This document shows positions 46,147-54,749 of a stretch of 64,000 nt of DNA, piece after piece. The notes under the pieces were generated by a model that saw only the letters and a list, made by a program, of their open reading frames with translations, did no database searches and had not been told where the DNA came from. The stretch spans positions 1 to 64,000 of the forward strand of contig JABIWH010000057.1 of the NCBI GenBank assembly GCA_018701215.1, read 5' to 3'. How positions within the stretch are numbered: position 1 is the stretch's first letter; the number at the start of each line of letters is the position of its first letter. The DNA comes from Rhodospirillaceae bacterium (lineage in GTDB: Bacteria; Pseudomonadota; Alphaproteobacteria; GCA-2731375). A program made the translations under genes and the position numbers.

Positions 46147-47802
46147 ATGAATGATAGTTGGGCGAAGCTGAAAAATGCAGGTTACCGAACCCGCCTGTAT
46201 CGCCGGACGCTGGAACGGCGGCAGATCGAACAGCTGGCTTTCCTACCCCGCGACCCATGGCCGGGCGACGCGAAAGTAGCAGATGAATTGTTTCAAGGGC
46301 GCTATCGTTTCGTCGGGCGCGAGGCCAGCGCCCCTAATCAGCCGCCATGGCGGCTGCGCCCCGATGATGCCGAATGGTTGGCCGCGTTGCACGGTTTCGC
46401 ATGGCTCCGCCATTTCGAGGCATCGGGCGGCGAAACGGCACTGGCCTACGCGCGGCGGCTGGTGCGCTCATGGATAGACCTTTGTGACGACATTGATCCC
46501 CTGACTTGGTCGCCGGGCGTGCTCGGGCAACGTTTGGTGGCGTGGCTGGATCATGGGCATTTTCTGTTGCAAGGCGCGGACGTGGAATTCACCACGGCTT
46601 ATCTGGGCTCTGTTGCGGTACAATGGCAGCATTTGCAGCGTACCTGTGGCGACGCACCAAGCGGTGGCGAAGAGCTATTGGCGCTGCTGGGCCTGGTATA
46701 TGGCGGCATGGCCCTGCCAGATGAAGACAACGCCGTAGAGAAGGCCTTGCAGCAACTGGAAAGCCTGATGGCGCGTCAAACCATGGCGGATGGCGGCTAC
46801 AACAGCCGTGCGCCGTCCGACCTCATGGCCGCGCTAAGGCATTTAATCGGCCTTCGCGAAGCACTGGGCGCTTCCGAACGCGAGGTTCCCGATTGGCTGC
46901 AAGGCAAAATCGACCGTATGGCGCCCATGTTGCGCGGGTTGCGCCACGGTGATGGCGGTTTGGCATTGTTCAATGGCGGTGTCGAGGAAAGCCGTGACGT
47001 CGTGGACATCACCTTGTCTCAGGCACGGGTCAAGGGCAAGGCCGTGCTCAGTGCGGCGCAATCGGGATTTCAGCGGCTGGCCGCCGGCAGCGTCGTCCTT
47101 CTGGCCGACACGGGCGCGCCGCCGGCCGGCGCATGGGGTCGGCAGGCCCATGCAGGCGGTACCGCGTTCGAACTTTCCATCGGCAAGCAGCGCTTGGTGG
47201 TTAACTGTGGCAGCGGGCGCCGGCGCAGTGCCGAATGGCGCGAGGCCGCCCGGGGGACCGCTGCGCATTCGACATTGCATTTGGAGAATGCCAACGCCTG
47301 GCCCATTTCAGCTACGGGCGATTTCGGACCTGAACCCGCGCGCCTGCATTGCCGGCGGCACGAGGACGATCTGGGCAATGCCTGGTTGGAACTGCATCAT
47401 GATGGTTACCGCCAGCGGTTTGGGGTGATACACCGCCGACGCCTGTATCTGGATGCCTCCGGCGAGGATATTCGCGGCGAAGACCGGTTGGATACAGGCG
47501 GCTCGACCCATGCGGGCGGCCCGTCCGGCCCGTCTGACGAGGTCGCGGGCCGCGCCGTTGCCGTGCGGTTTCACCTGCACCCTGATGTAAGGGCCTCTGC
47601 CGTTCAGGGCGGCTCGGCCATTCTGTTGCGCCTGAAGGGTGGCCAGGGCTGGCGGTTTCGCGCCAGTGGCGCCGAAATTTCCATGCAAGGATCCGTCTAT
47701 CTGGGGCAAAGCGGGCCCATCCGCCGCGCTCAGCAGATCGTTCTTTCCACAACCACCAAGGTGGATGGCAACGTCATCAAATGGGCCTTCCGAAAGGCCT
47801 AG
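46147..47802 (+). CDS. heparinase II/III-family protein
   Basis: This 551-residue protein has an N-terminal (alpha/alpha) toroid region (about 60-270, rich in helices) and a C-terminal beta-sandwich with SVVLLADTGAPPAG, VVNCGSGRRRSAEWREAARGT and AHSTLHLENANAWP, typical of heparinase II/III-like proteins. I see no signal peptide. In many alphaproteobacteria this protein lies between rsmB and purH; here nth follows on the opposite strand. The substrate is unknown and lyase activity is not established for this subgroup. Confidence 0.85.
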   Translation: MNDSWAKLKNAGYRTRLYRRTLERRQIEQLAFLPRDPWPGDAKVADELFQGRYRFVGREASAPNQPPWRLRPDDAEWLAALHGFAWLRHFEASGGETALAYARRLVRSWIDLCDDIDPLTWSPGVLGQRLVAWLDHGHFLLQGADVEFTTAYLGSVAVQWQHLQRTCGDAPSGGEELLALLGLVYGGMALPDEDNAVEKALQQLESLMARQTMADGGYNSRAPSDLMAALRHLIGLREALGASEREVPDWLQGKIDRMAPMLRGLRHGDGGLALFNGGVEESRDVVDITLSQARVKGKAVLSAAQSGFQRLAAGSVVLLADTGAPPAGAWGRQAHAGGTAFELSIGKQRLVVNCGSGRRRSAEWREAARGTAAHSTLHLENANAWPISATGDFGPEPARLHCRRHEDDLGNAWLELHHDGYRQRFGVIHRRRLYLDASGEDIRGEDRLDTGGSTHAGGPSGPSDEVAGRAVAVRFHLHPDVRASAVQGGSAILLRLKGGQGWRFRASGAEISMQGSVYLGQSGPIRRAQQIVLSTTTKVDGNVIKWAFRKA

Positions 47803-47822
47803 CAGGCTGTCGCTGGGCGAAC

Positions 47823-48458
47823 TTAAACCGTGGTCTTGGCCTTGTAGCCGCAAACGTCCCTGACGATACAGGCCGGGCAATCAGGCTTGCGCGCCTTGCA
47901 GATATAGCGGCCATGCAGGATCAGCCAATGGTGGGCGTGTTGCAGATACGCCTTGGGCACCCGTTTTTCCAACTTACGCTCGACCTCCAGCGGGGTTTTG
48001 CCGGGCGCCAGGCCGGTGCGGTTGCCCAGGCGGAAGAGGTGCGTATCCACCGCGATGGTGGGTTGGCCAAAGGCGATGTTGCAGACCACGTTAGCGGTCT
48101 TGCGTCCCACGCCAGGCAGGCTTTCCAGTTCTTCCCGGCTTTCCGGGACCTGGCCGCCGTAAACATCCAACAGGCGACGGCTGAGGGCGATGACATTCTT
48201 GGCCTTGGTGTTGAACAGCCCGATGGTGCGGATGTGCTGCTTCAGCTTGGCTTCGCCCAAGGCCAGCATGGCGGCGGGATTATCGACCGCTTCGAACAAT
48301 GCTTTGGTGGCTTTGTTGACGCCCACGTCCGTGGCCTGGGCGGATAGCACCACGGCGACCAGCAGAGTGTAGTTGTTGCCATAGTTCAATTCGCCCTTTG
48401 GCTCCGGGTCGGCGGCTTGCAGGCGGGAAAAGAAAGTCTCGATATCTACCTTTTTCAT
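47823..48458 (-). CDS. nth: endonuclease III
   Basis: Nth is a base-excision repair glycosylase/AP lyase for oxidised pyrimidines. The 211-residue protein has the helix-hairpin-helix LPGVGRKTANVV with the catalytic Lys, the catalytic Asp in VDTHLFRL, and the C-terminal Fe4S4 motif CKARKPDCPACIVRDVC (C-x6-C-x2-C-x5-C). It is divergent from the DUF2244 gene across 17 bases. Confidence 0.97.
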   Translation of the reverse strand: MKKVDIETFFSRLQAADPEPKGELNYGNNYTLLVAVVLSAQATDVGVNKATKALFEAVDNPAAMLALGEAKLKQHIRTIGLFNTKAKNVIALSRRLLDVYGGQVPESREELESLPGVGRKTANVVCNIAFGQPTIAVDTHLFRLGNRTGLAPGKTPLEVERKLEKRVPKAYLQHAHHWLILHGRYICKARKPDCPACIVRDVCGYKAKTTV

Positions 48459-48475
48459 GTTCTAAACTGTTTCTT

Positions 48476-49003
48476 ATGGGGACTGAGAGACTGCATGGGG
48501 AGCCTGCACTGCTGTTCAATGCCGAGCTGCGGCCAAACCGCAGCTTGAGCCCAAGGGGCTTTCGCATATTGATGGCGGCGATCGGGTTTGTCTGTCTGGC
48601 AATGGGGCTGGCGTTTTTCTTCGCCGACGCCTGGCCGGTCATCGGCTTTCTGGGCTTGGACGTGGCCGCGATCTATCTGGCGTTTCGGCTCAGCTACCGT
48701 GCCGGCCGTTTGCGCGAAACGGTGCGGCTGTCGGAGGCTGAATTGACCGTTGACCGGATCCAGCCAAGCGGCCAGCGCAAGCATTGGTCGTTTCAGCCCT
48801 ACTGGGCGCGGGTCCGCCTGGAACTTGATGATCCCGATCCGGTCGATGTGGTCGATGATCCCTCCATCATGGAAGGGCAGGGCAGCGTCGTTGTCTCCTC
48901 GCATGGCGAACATGTCCGTTTGGGACGCTTCCTGGCGCCCGGCGAGCGGCACTCGTTTGCTGATGCGCTCAGCCTCGCGCTTCGCCGTCTGACGGGCGGC
49001 TAG
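48476..49003 (+). CDS. DUF2244 membrane protein
   Basis: This 175-residue protein has two adjacent membrane helices (about 33-52 and 54-70) followed by a soluble domain, matching the DUF2244 family, which is widespread in alphaproteobacteria and uncharacterised. The N-terminal segment FNAELRPNRSLSPRGF is a conserved feature. ATG 48476 fits the family length. The gene is convergent with dapB, with one base between the stops. Confidence 0.88.
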   Translation: MGTERLHGEPALLFNAELRPNRSLSPRGFRILMAAIGFVCLAMGLAFFFADAWPVIGFLGLDVAAIYLAFRLSYRAGRLRETVRLSEAELTVDRIQPSGQRKHWSFQPYWARVRLELDDPDPVDVVDDPSIMEGQGSVVVSSHGEHVRLGRFLAPGERHSFADALSLALRRLTGG

Positions 49004-49004
49004 C

Positions 49005-49811
49005 TTAGAGTCCCAGGACATCGGCCATGCCGTAGAGGCCGTTTTCCTTGTCGGCCAGCCAGCGGGCGGCACGGACGCCGCCACGGGCAAAGATCGCCCG
49101 ATCCGTCGCCTTGTGGCTTAGTTCGACCCGTTCGTCATCGGCGGCGAAGATCACCGTGTGCTCACCTGCGACGTTACCTCCCCGCAGGGCGGCATAGCCG
49201 ATATCGCCTCGCCGCCGCTCTCCGGTGATACCGTGGCGGCCGCCGATGGCGACCGCCTCATGGTCCACCCCCCGGCCCGCCGCCGCCGCCTTGCCCAATA
49301 ACAGTGCCGTACCCGAGGGTGCGTCGACCTTGTAGCGGTGGTGCATCTCAACCACCTCGATATCGAAGTCTTCATCCAGCAAGCCGGCCACCTGCTTGGC
49401 GACCAAGGCCAGCACGTTGACGCCCAGGCTCATATTGCCTTCGCGCATGATGGCGATTGTCTCCGCCGCCTGGTTGATTTCCGCATCATCCTCCGCCGTC
49501 ATGCCGGTGGTGCCGATGACCAGATTGGTTTTGGTTTCCACCGCTAGGGCGGCATGGGTGACAGTGGCGGCGGGTATGGTGAAATCCAGCACCACGGCGG
49601 CGCGTTCGAACATGGCCCGAGGGTCCGCCTCCACCATCAGACCCAGCTTATCCAGTCCGGCCAACTCGCCCAGGTCCCGGCCCAGATCGTCATGCCCCAG
49701 CCGTTCGGAGCCGCCGGCGATGGCGCAGCCCTCCGTCGCCGCGATTTGCCGCAACAGGTTGATACCCATGCGCCCGGCACAGCCGACCACGCCAAATTGT
49801 AAATCCGTCAT
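49005..49811 (-). CDS. dapB: 4-hydroxy-tetrahydrodipicolinate reductase
   Basis: DapB makes tetrahydrodipicolinate in lysine and meso-diaminopimelate synthesis. The 268-residue protein has the nucleotide-binding GVVGCAGRMG at the N-terminus and the catalytic MHHRYKVDAPSGTALLLGK. The Rossmann and tetramerisation domains are both complete. It is convergent with the DUF2244 gene and divergent from the phosphatase-like gene. Confidence 0.97.
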   Translation of the reverse strand: MTDLQFGVVGCAGRMGINLLRQIAATEGCAIAGGSERLGHDDLGRDLGELAGLDKLGLMVEADPRAMFERAAVVLDFTIPAATVTHAALAVETKTNLVIGTTGMTAEDDAEINQAAETIAIMREGNMSLGVNVLALVAKQVAGLLDEDFDIEVVEMHHRYKVDAPSGTALLLGKAAAAGRGVDHEAVAIGGRHGITGERRRGDIGYAALRGGNVAGEHTVIFAADDERVELSHKATDRAIFARGGVRAARWLADKENGLYGMADVLGL

Positions 49812-49924
49812 ATTCCCTCTCCCCGTTTTGTGTCGATTTTATACCATTACGCCCGCCGGTGGGCTGGATATCTCATATCCAAGCCCTATAAGGTAGGGAA
49901 CATCTTATCGGATAGACCATTACC

Positions 49925-50692
49925 ATGCTGATCACCTTGAACGTCACACAACGCATCTGGGCCGTCCCGGCAATTCTGGGACAGGCGGCTGCGTTGCGCA
50001 GCCTGCATGGCGAATTGCAGGCGCGGCTGCAAGCTGGCGATTGCCTGGTCTATCTTGGCAACTATATGGGCCATGGCGACGCCGTTGCCGAAACAGTGGA
50101 TGAATTGCTGCGTTTTCGCGGCGATCTGGATGGTGTTCAGGTGGCCCATTTGCGTGGCGCGCAAGAGGAAATGTGGGTCAAGCTGTTGGAGATTCAATGG
50201 GCCATGCGGCCGATCGAGACCTTTCAATGGATGATGAACCACGGGATCGAGGCGACCTTGCGTGACTATGGCGGCGATCCGGCCGAGGCGTCGTCAAAAT
50301 TCCGCGCCGGCGTGGTCGTCACGACCCGTTGGACAACGGAATTGCGGGAGAACTTTCAAAGCCATTCCGGTCACTACGAATTTCTCCATAGTCTGGCGTC
50401 CGCCGCACCGACTTCGGATGGCAGGCTGCTGTTCGTCAGCGCCGGTATCGATCCGAACAAACCGTTGGAAAAGCAGAACGACGCCTTTTGGTGGAATGCC
50501 GCCGGGTTCGATGGTATGAGCGCCCCGTTCGAAGGTTTCAGTTTTGTCATCCGTGGCTTTGATGCGGACCATAAGGGGCCATGGACCGGGGCGCATGGGA
50601 TCAGCATTGATGCCGCCTCCAGCCCAGCTGGGCCCCTGCAGGCAACCTGTTTTGCGCCCGATGGCGCCGTATTGGAAAACCTCACGGTATAG
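49925..50692 (+). CDS. metallophosphoesterase-fold protein lacking metal ligands
   Basis: This 255-residue protein follows the layout of PP1-like bacterial serine/threonine phosphatases, but the metal-binding motifs are altered. GDxHG reads VPAILG (Asp to Ala16, His to Leu18). GDYxDRG reads GNYMGHG (Asp46 is Asn, Asp49 is Gly). GNHE reads GAQE (79-80), and the late FVHAG reads FVSAG. The spacing of the motifs is otherwise normal, so the fold assignment is good while catalysis is unlikely. It lies upstream of the metA-type gene by 79 bases in the same direction. Function unknown. Confidence 0.7.
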   Translation: MLITLNVTQRIWAVPAILGQAAALRSLHGELQARLQAGDCLVYLGNYMGHGDAVAETVDELLRFRGDLDGVQVAHLRGAQEEMWVKLLEIQWAMRPIETFQWMMNHGIEATLRDYGGDPAEASSKFRAGVVVTTRWTTELRENFQSHSGHYEFLHSLASAAPTSDGRLLFVSAGIDPNKPLEKQNDAFWWNAAGFDGMSAPFEGFSFVIRGFDADHKGPWTGAHGISIDAASSPAGPLQATCFAPDGAVLENLTV

Positions 50693-50715
50693 CCGGCCGG
50701 CGGCAAGAACGGTTG

Positions 50716-50754
50716 CCAAGACCAACTACCAAGACCAACTACCAAGAACAGCTA
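50716..50754. repeat. three tandem 13-base units upstream of metA
   Basis: CCAAGACCAACTA is present twice exactly (50716-50728, 50729-50741) and once with two changes (50742-50754), just before the ribosome site of the homoserine acyltransferase gene. Variation in copy number here could change spacing in the leader of the gene. Confidence 0.8.
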
Positions 50755-50771
50755 AAGGGAAATTCGAACAA

Positions 50772-51698
50772 ATGCCGATCAAGGTTCCGGACAATTTGCC
50801 GGCGCGCAGGACACTGGAAAGCGAAGGCGTTCTGCTGATTACCGAGCGTGCCGCCGTGCGTCAGGACGTCCGTCCGTTGGAGATTGCGCTGCTGAACCTG
50901 ATGCCGGAAAAGATCACCACCGAAACCCAGATCGCCCGGTTGCTCGGTGCGACGCCGTTGCAGATCGAACTGACCCTGGTAACCACATCCAGCTATGCGC
51001 CCAAGAATACCTCTGCCGAACATATGTTGGCCTTTTATCGCCCCTGGGAAGACGTCCGCGCGCGCAAGTTTGATGGCCTGATCGTTACCGGCGCGCCGAT
51101 CGAGACCCTGCCCTTTCACGACGTCGCCTACTGGCCGGAGCTGACGCAAATCTTTGATTGGTCACAAACCAACGTGCAGGAGACCTATAATATCTGCTGG
51201 GGCGGGCAGGCGGCGTTGCAGCATTTCCATGGCGTGCCGAAGTACGAATTGCCGCGAAAACTGTTCGGCGTCTTCCCCCATAATGTGTGTGGTGGGCACG
51301 ACGGCTTGCTGCGTGGGTTTGATGACCAGATCGCGGTACCGGTCAGCCGTCATACGGAGGTGCGGCGCGAGGATTTGCCGGAAGATGCGGGCTTAACCAT
51401 CCTGCTGGAGTCGGACGAGGCCGGCCTATGCCTGATCCGGGACGAGGCGCGGCGGCAGATCTATATGTTCAATCACCTGGAATACGATACCTATACACTG
51501 GCGGATGAATATCATCGTGACGCCGCCGCCGGTGGGGATATCCAATTACCGGCCCATTATTTTCCCGGCGACGACCCGACCCAGGCACCAATCAATCATT
51601 GGCGGGCCCATGCCAACGTGTTCATCGGCAATTGGATCAATGATCTTTACCAATCCACATCATATGAACTGGTCGACATTCCCGCGCCCAGACGATAG
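50772..51698 (+). CDS. metA: homoserine O-acyltransferase of the MetA family, predicted acetyl-CoA type
   Basis: This 308-residue enzyme of methionine synthesis has the catalytic Cys142 in ICWGGQAALQ, the His and Glu of the triad in the MFNHLEYDTYTL region, and NLMPEKITTETQ near the start. At position 111 (TGAPIE) it has Glu. In characterised MetA enzymes Glu111 favours acetyl-CoA and Gly111 favours succinyl-CoA, so it is probably an O-acetyltransferase (metAA) despite being a MetA homologue. AAGGGA lies about 12 bases upstream of ATG 50772. The frame from 50544 overlaps the previous gene. Confidence 0.93.
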   Translation: MPIKVPDNLPARRTLESEGVLLITERAAVRQDVRPLEIALLNLMPEKITTETQIARLLGATPLQIELTLVTTSSYAPKNTSAEHMLAFYRPWEDVRARKFDGLIVTGAPIETLPFHDVAYWPELTQIFDWSQTNVQETYNICWGGQAALQHFHGVPKYELPRKLFGVFPHNVCGGHDGLLRGFDDQIAVPVSRHTEVRREDLPEDAGLTILLESDEAGLCLIRDEARRQIYMFNHLEYDTYTLADEYHRDAAAGGDIQLPAHYFPGDDPTQAPINHWRAHANVFIGNWINDLYQSTSYELVDIPAPRR

Positions 51699-51703
51699 CC
51701 GCC

Positions 51704-52456
51704 CTACATCACCACGCCGCCATCGATGGTATAGACCTGCCCGGTGCAAAAGGCGCTGTCGTCGGACGCTAGGAACAGTACCAGATTGGCGACTTCCTGC
51801 GCCGTGCCCAGGCGGCCCATAGGCTGGCGGGCGATGAAATCCTTGCGCTGCTGTACCGGGTCCTCGGCCGCATTGATGCGGTCACCCAGGGAGGGCGTGT
51901 CGACGGTGCCCGGTGCGATGGCGTTGCAACGGACGCCCTGGCCCACATAATCGGCGGCGATGGATTTGGTCAGGCCGGTGACGGCGGCTTTCGAGGCGCT
52001 ATAGATGCAGCGGCTGGGAATGCCCTTCATGGCGGAGGCGACCGAGGACGTGTTGACGATGCTGCCACCGCCGTTTTCCAGCATGGCGGGCAGGAAAGCC
52101 CTGCTGACCCGGAACATGGATTTCACGTTCAGATCGAAGGCGAAATCCCAATCCTCTTCCGTGGCCTCCAACAATGTGCCGTTGTGCACGTAGCCGGCGC
52201 AGTTGAACAGGATATCCACGGCGCCGTGACGTTCCGCCGCCGCCTGGATCGCGGCACCGTCGCGGGCGTCCAGCTGCTGGGTGATGACATCACCCCCAGC
52301 TCCTGATTGGCCATCCAATTCACTCAAGATATCCATGTTGATATCCGTGGCGATGACCTGGGCGCCTTCGCGCAAAAAGGTCTCGGCGGTGGCCCGGCCG
52401 ATGCCTTGGGCGGCGGCAGTGATGAAGGCCCGTTTTCCGGCCAGACGTCCACTCAT
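51704..52456 (-). CDS. short-chain dehydrogenase, DHRS6/BDH2-like
   Basis: This 250-residue SDR has the cofactor motif ITAAAQGIGRA, the NCAG region, the catalytic tetrad residues Ser (NTSSVAS) and YSASKAA (Tyr and Lys), and APGTVDTPSLGDRI followed by the C-terminal TGQVYTIDGG. The APGTVDTPSL segment resembles DHRS6-type 3-hydroxybutyrate and sugar-acid dehydrogenases. It lies 11 bases after the denD-like gene in the same direction, pointing to joint sugar-acid or hydroxyacid metabolism, but the substrate is not fixed. Confidence 0.9.
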   Translation of the reverse strand: MSGRLAGKRAFITAAAQGIGRATAETFLREGAQVIATDINMDILSELDGQSGAGGDVITQQLDARDGAAIQAAAERHGAVDILFNCAGYVHNGTLLEATEEDWDFAFDLNVKSMFRVSRAFLPAMLENGGGSIVNTSSVASAMKGIPSRCIYSASKAAVTGLTKSIAADYVGQGVRCNAIAPGTVDTPSLGDRINAAEDPVQQRKDFIARQPMGRLGTAQEVANLVLFLASDDSAFCTGQVYTIDGGVVM

Positions 52457-52467
52457 GTTCTATTCCT

Positions 52468-53445
52468 CTAATCCAATTCGTCTTCGATGTAGGCGTTGAT
52501 GACGTCGGCGATATTGTCATCGCTGGGAAAACCCAGGGCGCCAGCCTTGTCGGAAAAAGTTGTCTTGGGCCAGCCGTCAACGATGGCCTGGGTCGCGGGG
52601 TCAACCTCGAAGGTGATTTTGCCGCGCGTGCGGTTGGTGTCCAGATTATTCACCGCCGCCGCCGTGTCCCCCATGGAGACGGAGAAGCCTGAAAGCAAGA
52701 TGGCCCGGCTGGCGCCCAGCTTGGTGGCATCCAACTCGTGCATATGCATGAAGCATTCGACCACGGTGCGCGGCGACATGATGGCCATGCGGGATTCAGG
52801 CGTCACCGGACAGACCATATCGACGCCGTTCAGAGGCTCGCGAATAATGCCGGAGGCAAAGCCCGATGCCGCCTTGTTCGGCTTGCCCGGCCGTACCACG
52901 ATGGTCGGCAGGCGCATGGCCCGGCCATCGACATAGCCCTTGCGGCTAAAATCAGTGATCAGGTATTCGCCCATCACCTTTTGCGCGCCATAGGATGTCT
53001 CGGGCGTGATTGGGGTCAAATCGCCGACGGTCTCGGGCACGTCGCCGCCATAGACGGCCAGGGAAGAGGCAAAGACCACGCGCGGGGTGCCGTTGGCGGC
53101 GCGGGCGGCTTCCAGTACGTTGCGGGTGCCGTCCAGATTGACCTGATAGCCCAGGTCGAAATCCGCCTCGGCCCCGGCGCTGACCACGGCGGCCAGATGA
53201 AAGACGCTGTTGGTGTTGGCATCAATAACGTTTGCGACCAGGCCGGCATCCGTGATGTCGCCGACCACGGCGCGCACGCGGTCATCGCTGAATTCGCCAT
53301 CGGGCGGGGCCACCGCATCGAACAGGATAATTTCGGTGATAGCCTCTTTTTGCCCGGAGGCTCCGGTCAATTGTCCCAATGCCAGAATTCGATGCGCCAG
53401 TTTTCTGCCAATGAAGCCGCCGCCGCCCGTAATCACCACTTTCAT
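52468..53445 (-). CDS. denD: NAD-dependent epimerase/dehydratase, D-erythronate dehydrogenase-like
   Basis: This 325-residue extended SDR has the N-terminal TGGGGFIGRKLA motif and the active-site Tyr and Lys in YGAQK. The long segment PTIVVRPGKPNKAASGF followed by IIREPLNGV resembles DenD, which oxidises D-erythronate to 2-keto-D-erythronate. The family is close to UDP-sugar epimerases, so this is a good but not certain call. The usual partners of DenD (OtnI, OtnC, four-carbon acid kinase) are not in the window. The SDR gene follows. Confidence 0.75.
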   Translation of the reverse strand: MKVVITGGGGFIGRKLAHRILALGQLTGASGQKEAITEIILFDAVAPPDGEFSDDRVRAVVGDITDAGLVANVIDANTNSVFHLAAVVSAGAEADFDLGYQVNLDGTRNVLEAARAANGTPRVVFASSLAVYGGDVPETVGDLTPITPETSYGAQKVMGEYLITDFSRKGYVDGRAMRLPTIVVRPGKPNKAASGFASGIIREPLNGVDMVCPVTPESRMAIMSPRTVVECFMHMHELDATKLGASRAILLSGFSVSMGDTAAAVNNLDTNRTRGKITFEVDPATQAIVDGWPKTTFSDKAGALGFPSDDNIADVINAYIEDELD

Positions 53446-53520
53446 CGCATGCTCTCCCTAATAGTCCCTATTTCCCTGGTATTGCCTGATTGTGGGGGCG
53501 AGGTCCAGCGATACATAACC

Positions 53521-54708
53521 TTAACTCAAGAAGGGCTCCAGACGGTCCATGGCGTCGTCGAGGCGATCCAGGGTGGAGGCGAAACAAAGCCGGATAAAAC
53601 CTTCGCCCCGTGGCCCGAAAGCCGCGCCAGGCGCCAATCCAACATGGGTTTGGTGCAGAATTTCCTTACAGGTATTCAGTGAATCCGTCATGCCGTCGAC
53701 AGCGAAAAAGGCATAAAAGGCGCCGTCGGGACGATGCACCCGCACCTTGGGCATGGCCTGGAGGCGGTCAATGGTCAGATCGCGAGCCTGTTTATAGCGG
53801 GCCACGGTCTCGGTCACGAAATCCTCGCCCTCGCGCACGGCGGTGACGGCGGCGACCTGGGAAAAATGCGCCGGGCAGGAATAGTGAAATTCGATCATTT
53901 TTTCCAGCGTGGGCATCAGGCTGGGCGGCGCGGTCAGCCAGCCCAGACGCCAGCCGGTCATGCACCAGGATTTGGAGAAACTGTTGACCACCACCAATTT
54001 GTCGTCCGGCTCGGCGATTTCCAAAAAACTCGGCGCGGCGCGGCCTTTGAAATACATCCGCGCATAGACCTCGTCGGACAGCAACCAGATGCCCCGGGCA
54101 CGGCAGAAATCCAGAACCTCCTGCATCTCCGCCCGGCTCATCACCCAGCCCGTGGGGTTGGAGGGGGAGTTGATCAGGATGGCGCGGGTATGGCCGTCGA
54201 CCATGTCGAACATCTGTTCCAGATCCAGGCTCCAGCCCTGATTGCCGAACTGCAGCCAGGCAAGGCGTGGCTCGCCACCCATCACGCGGACGGTTTCGAT
54301 CAGATTGGGCCAGACCGGGGCGCTGACAACCACATTGTCGCCGGGGTTGGTCAAAACCTGTTGCATCAGGTTCGTGGCACTCATGCCCGACGCGGTGACA
54401 GCGACACGTTCGCTGTCGATGGGCCGTTTGTATAGCGCGCTCATATAATCGCCCAAAGCCTGGCGCAGCTCGGGAATGCCATAATTCGGCGTATAAAATG
54501 TATCGCCCTGTGCCAGGGAGGCGGTGGCGGCCTGGCAAATGAATTCCGGCGTGGGGACATCGGGTTCGCCATACCAAAGAGCGACCACATCGTCCATTTC
54601 CATGCCCGCATTGGCGACGTCCCGGATCAAGGAACTGCCCAGGTTTTCCACCGTTTCGCGGGCGCCCGCGGGACCGGAGGCGAGAAAATTGTTACTACTG
54701 TCTTGCAT
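53521..54708 (-). CDS. class I/II PLP aminotransferase
   Basis: This 395-residue fold-type I aminotransferase has YTPNYGIPELRQAL, the NSPSNPTGWV motif (Asn and Pro), DEVYARMYF (Asp and Tyr) and the Schiff-base lysine in NSFSKSWCMTGWRLGW. ATG 54708 has AGGGAAG close upstream; the frame to 54756 runs across the divergent CDF gene start. The type is close to aspartate/alanine-like aminotransferases, and the amino acid used is not predictable. It lies upstream of the denD-like and SDR genes on the same strand. Confidence 0.92.
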   Translation of the reverse strand: MQDSSNNFLASGPAGARETVENLGSSLIRDVANAGMEMDDVVALWYGEPDVPTPEFICQAATASLAQGDTFYTPNYGIPELRQALGDYMSALYKRPIDSERVAVTASGMSATNLMQQVLTNPGDNVVVSAPVWPNLIETVRVMGGEPRLAWLQFGNQGWSLDLEQMFDMVDGHTRAILINSPSNPTGWVMSRAEMQEVLDFCRARGIWLLSDEVYARMYFKGRAAPSFLEIAEPDDKLVVVNSFSKSWCMTGWRLGWLTAPPSLMPTLEKMIEFHYSCPAHFSQVAAVTAVREGEDFVTETVARYKQARDLTIDRLQAMPKVRVHRPDGAFYAFFAVDGMTDSLNTCKEILHQTHVGLAPGAAFGPRGEGFIRLCFASTLDRLDDAMDRLEPFLS

Positions 54709-54749
54709 TAGCTTCCCTAATTTAAGGCCGGTTGGTATAGCATCACACC

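Noticed and set aside
50702..50771. A SAM-II-like riboswitch in front of metA
   Set aside because: Only the tail AGCTAAAGGGA recalls the end of SAM-II elements. The preceding conserved loop and pairing segments are absent; the space is filled by the 13-base repeats and a short GGCAA/TTGCC hairpin.
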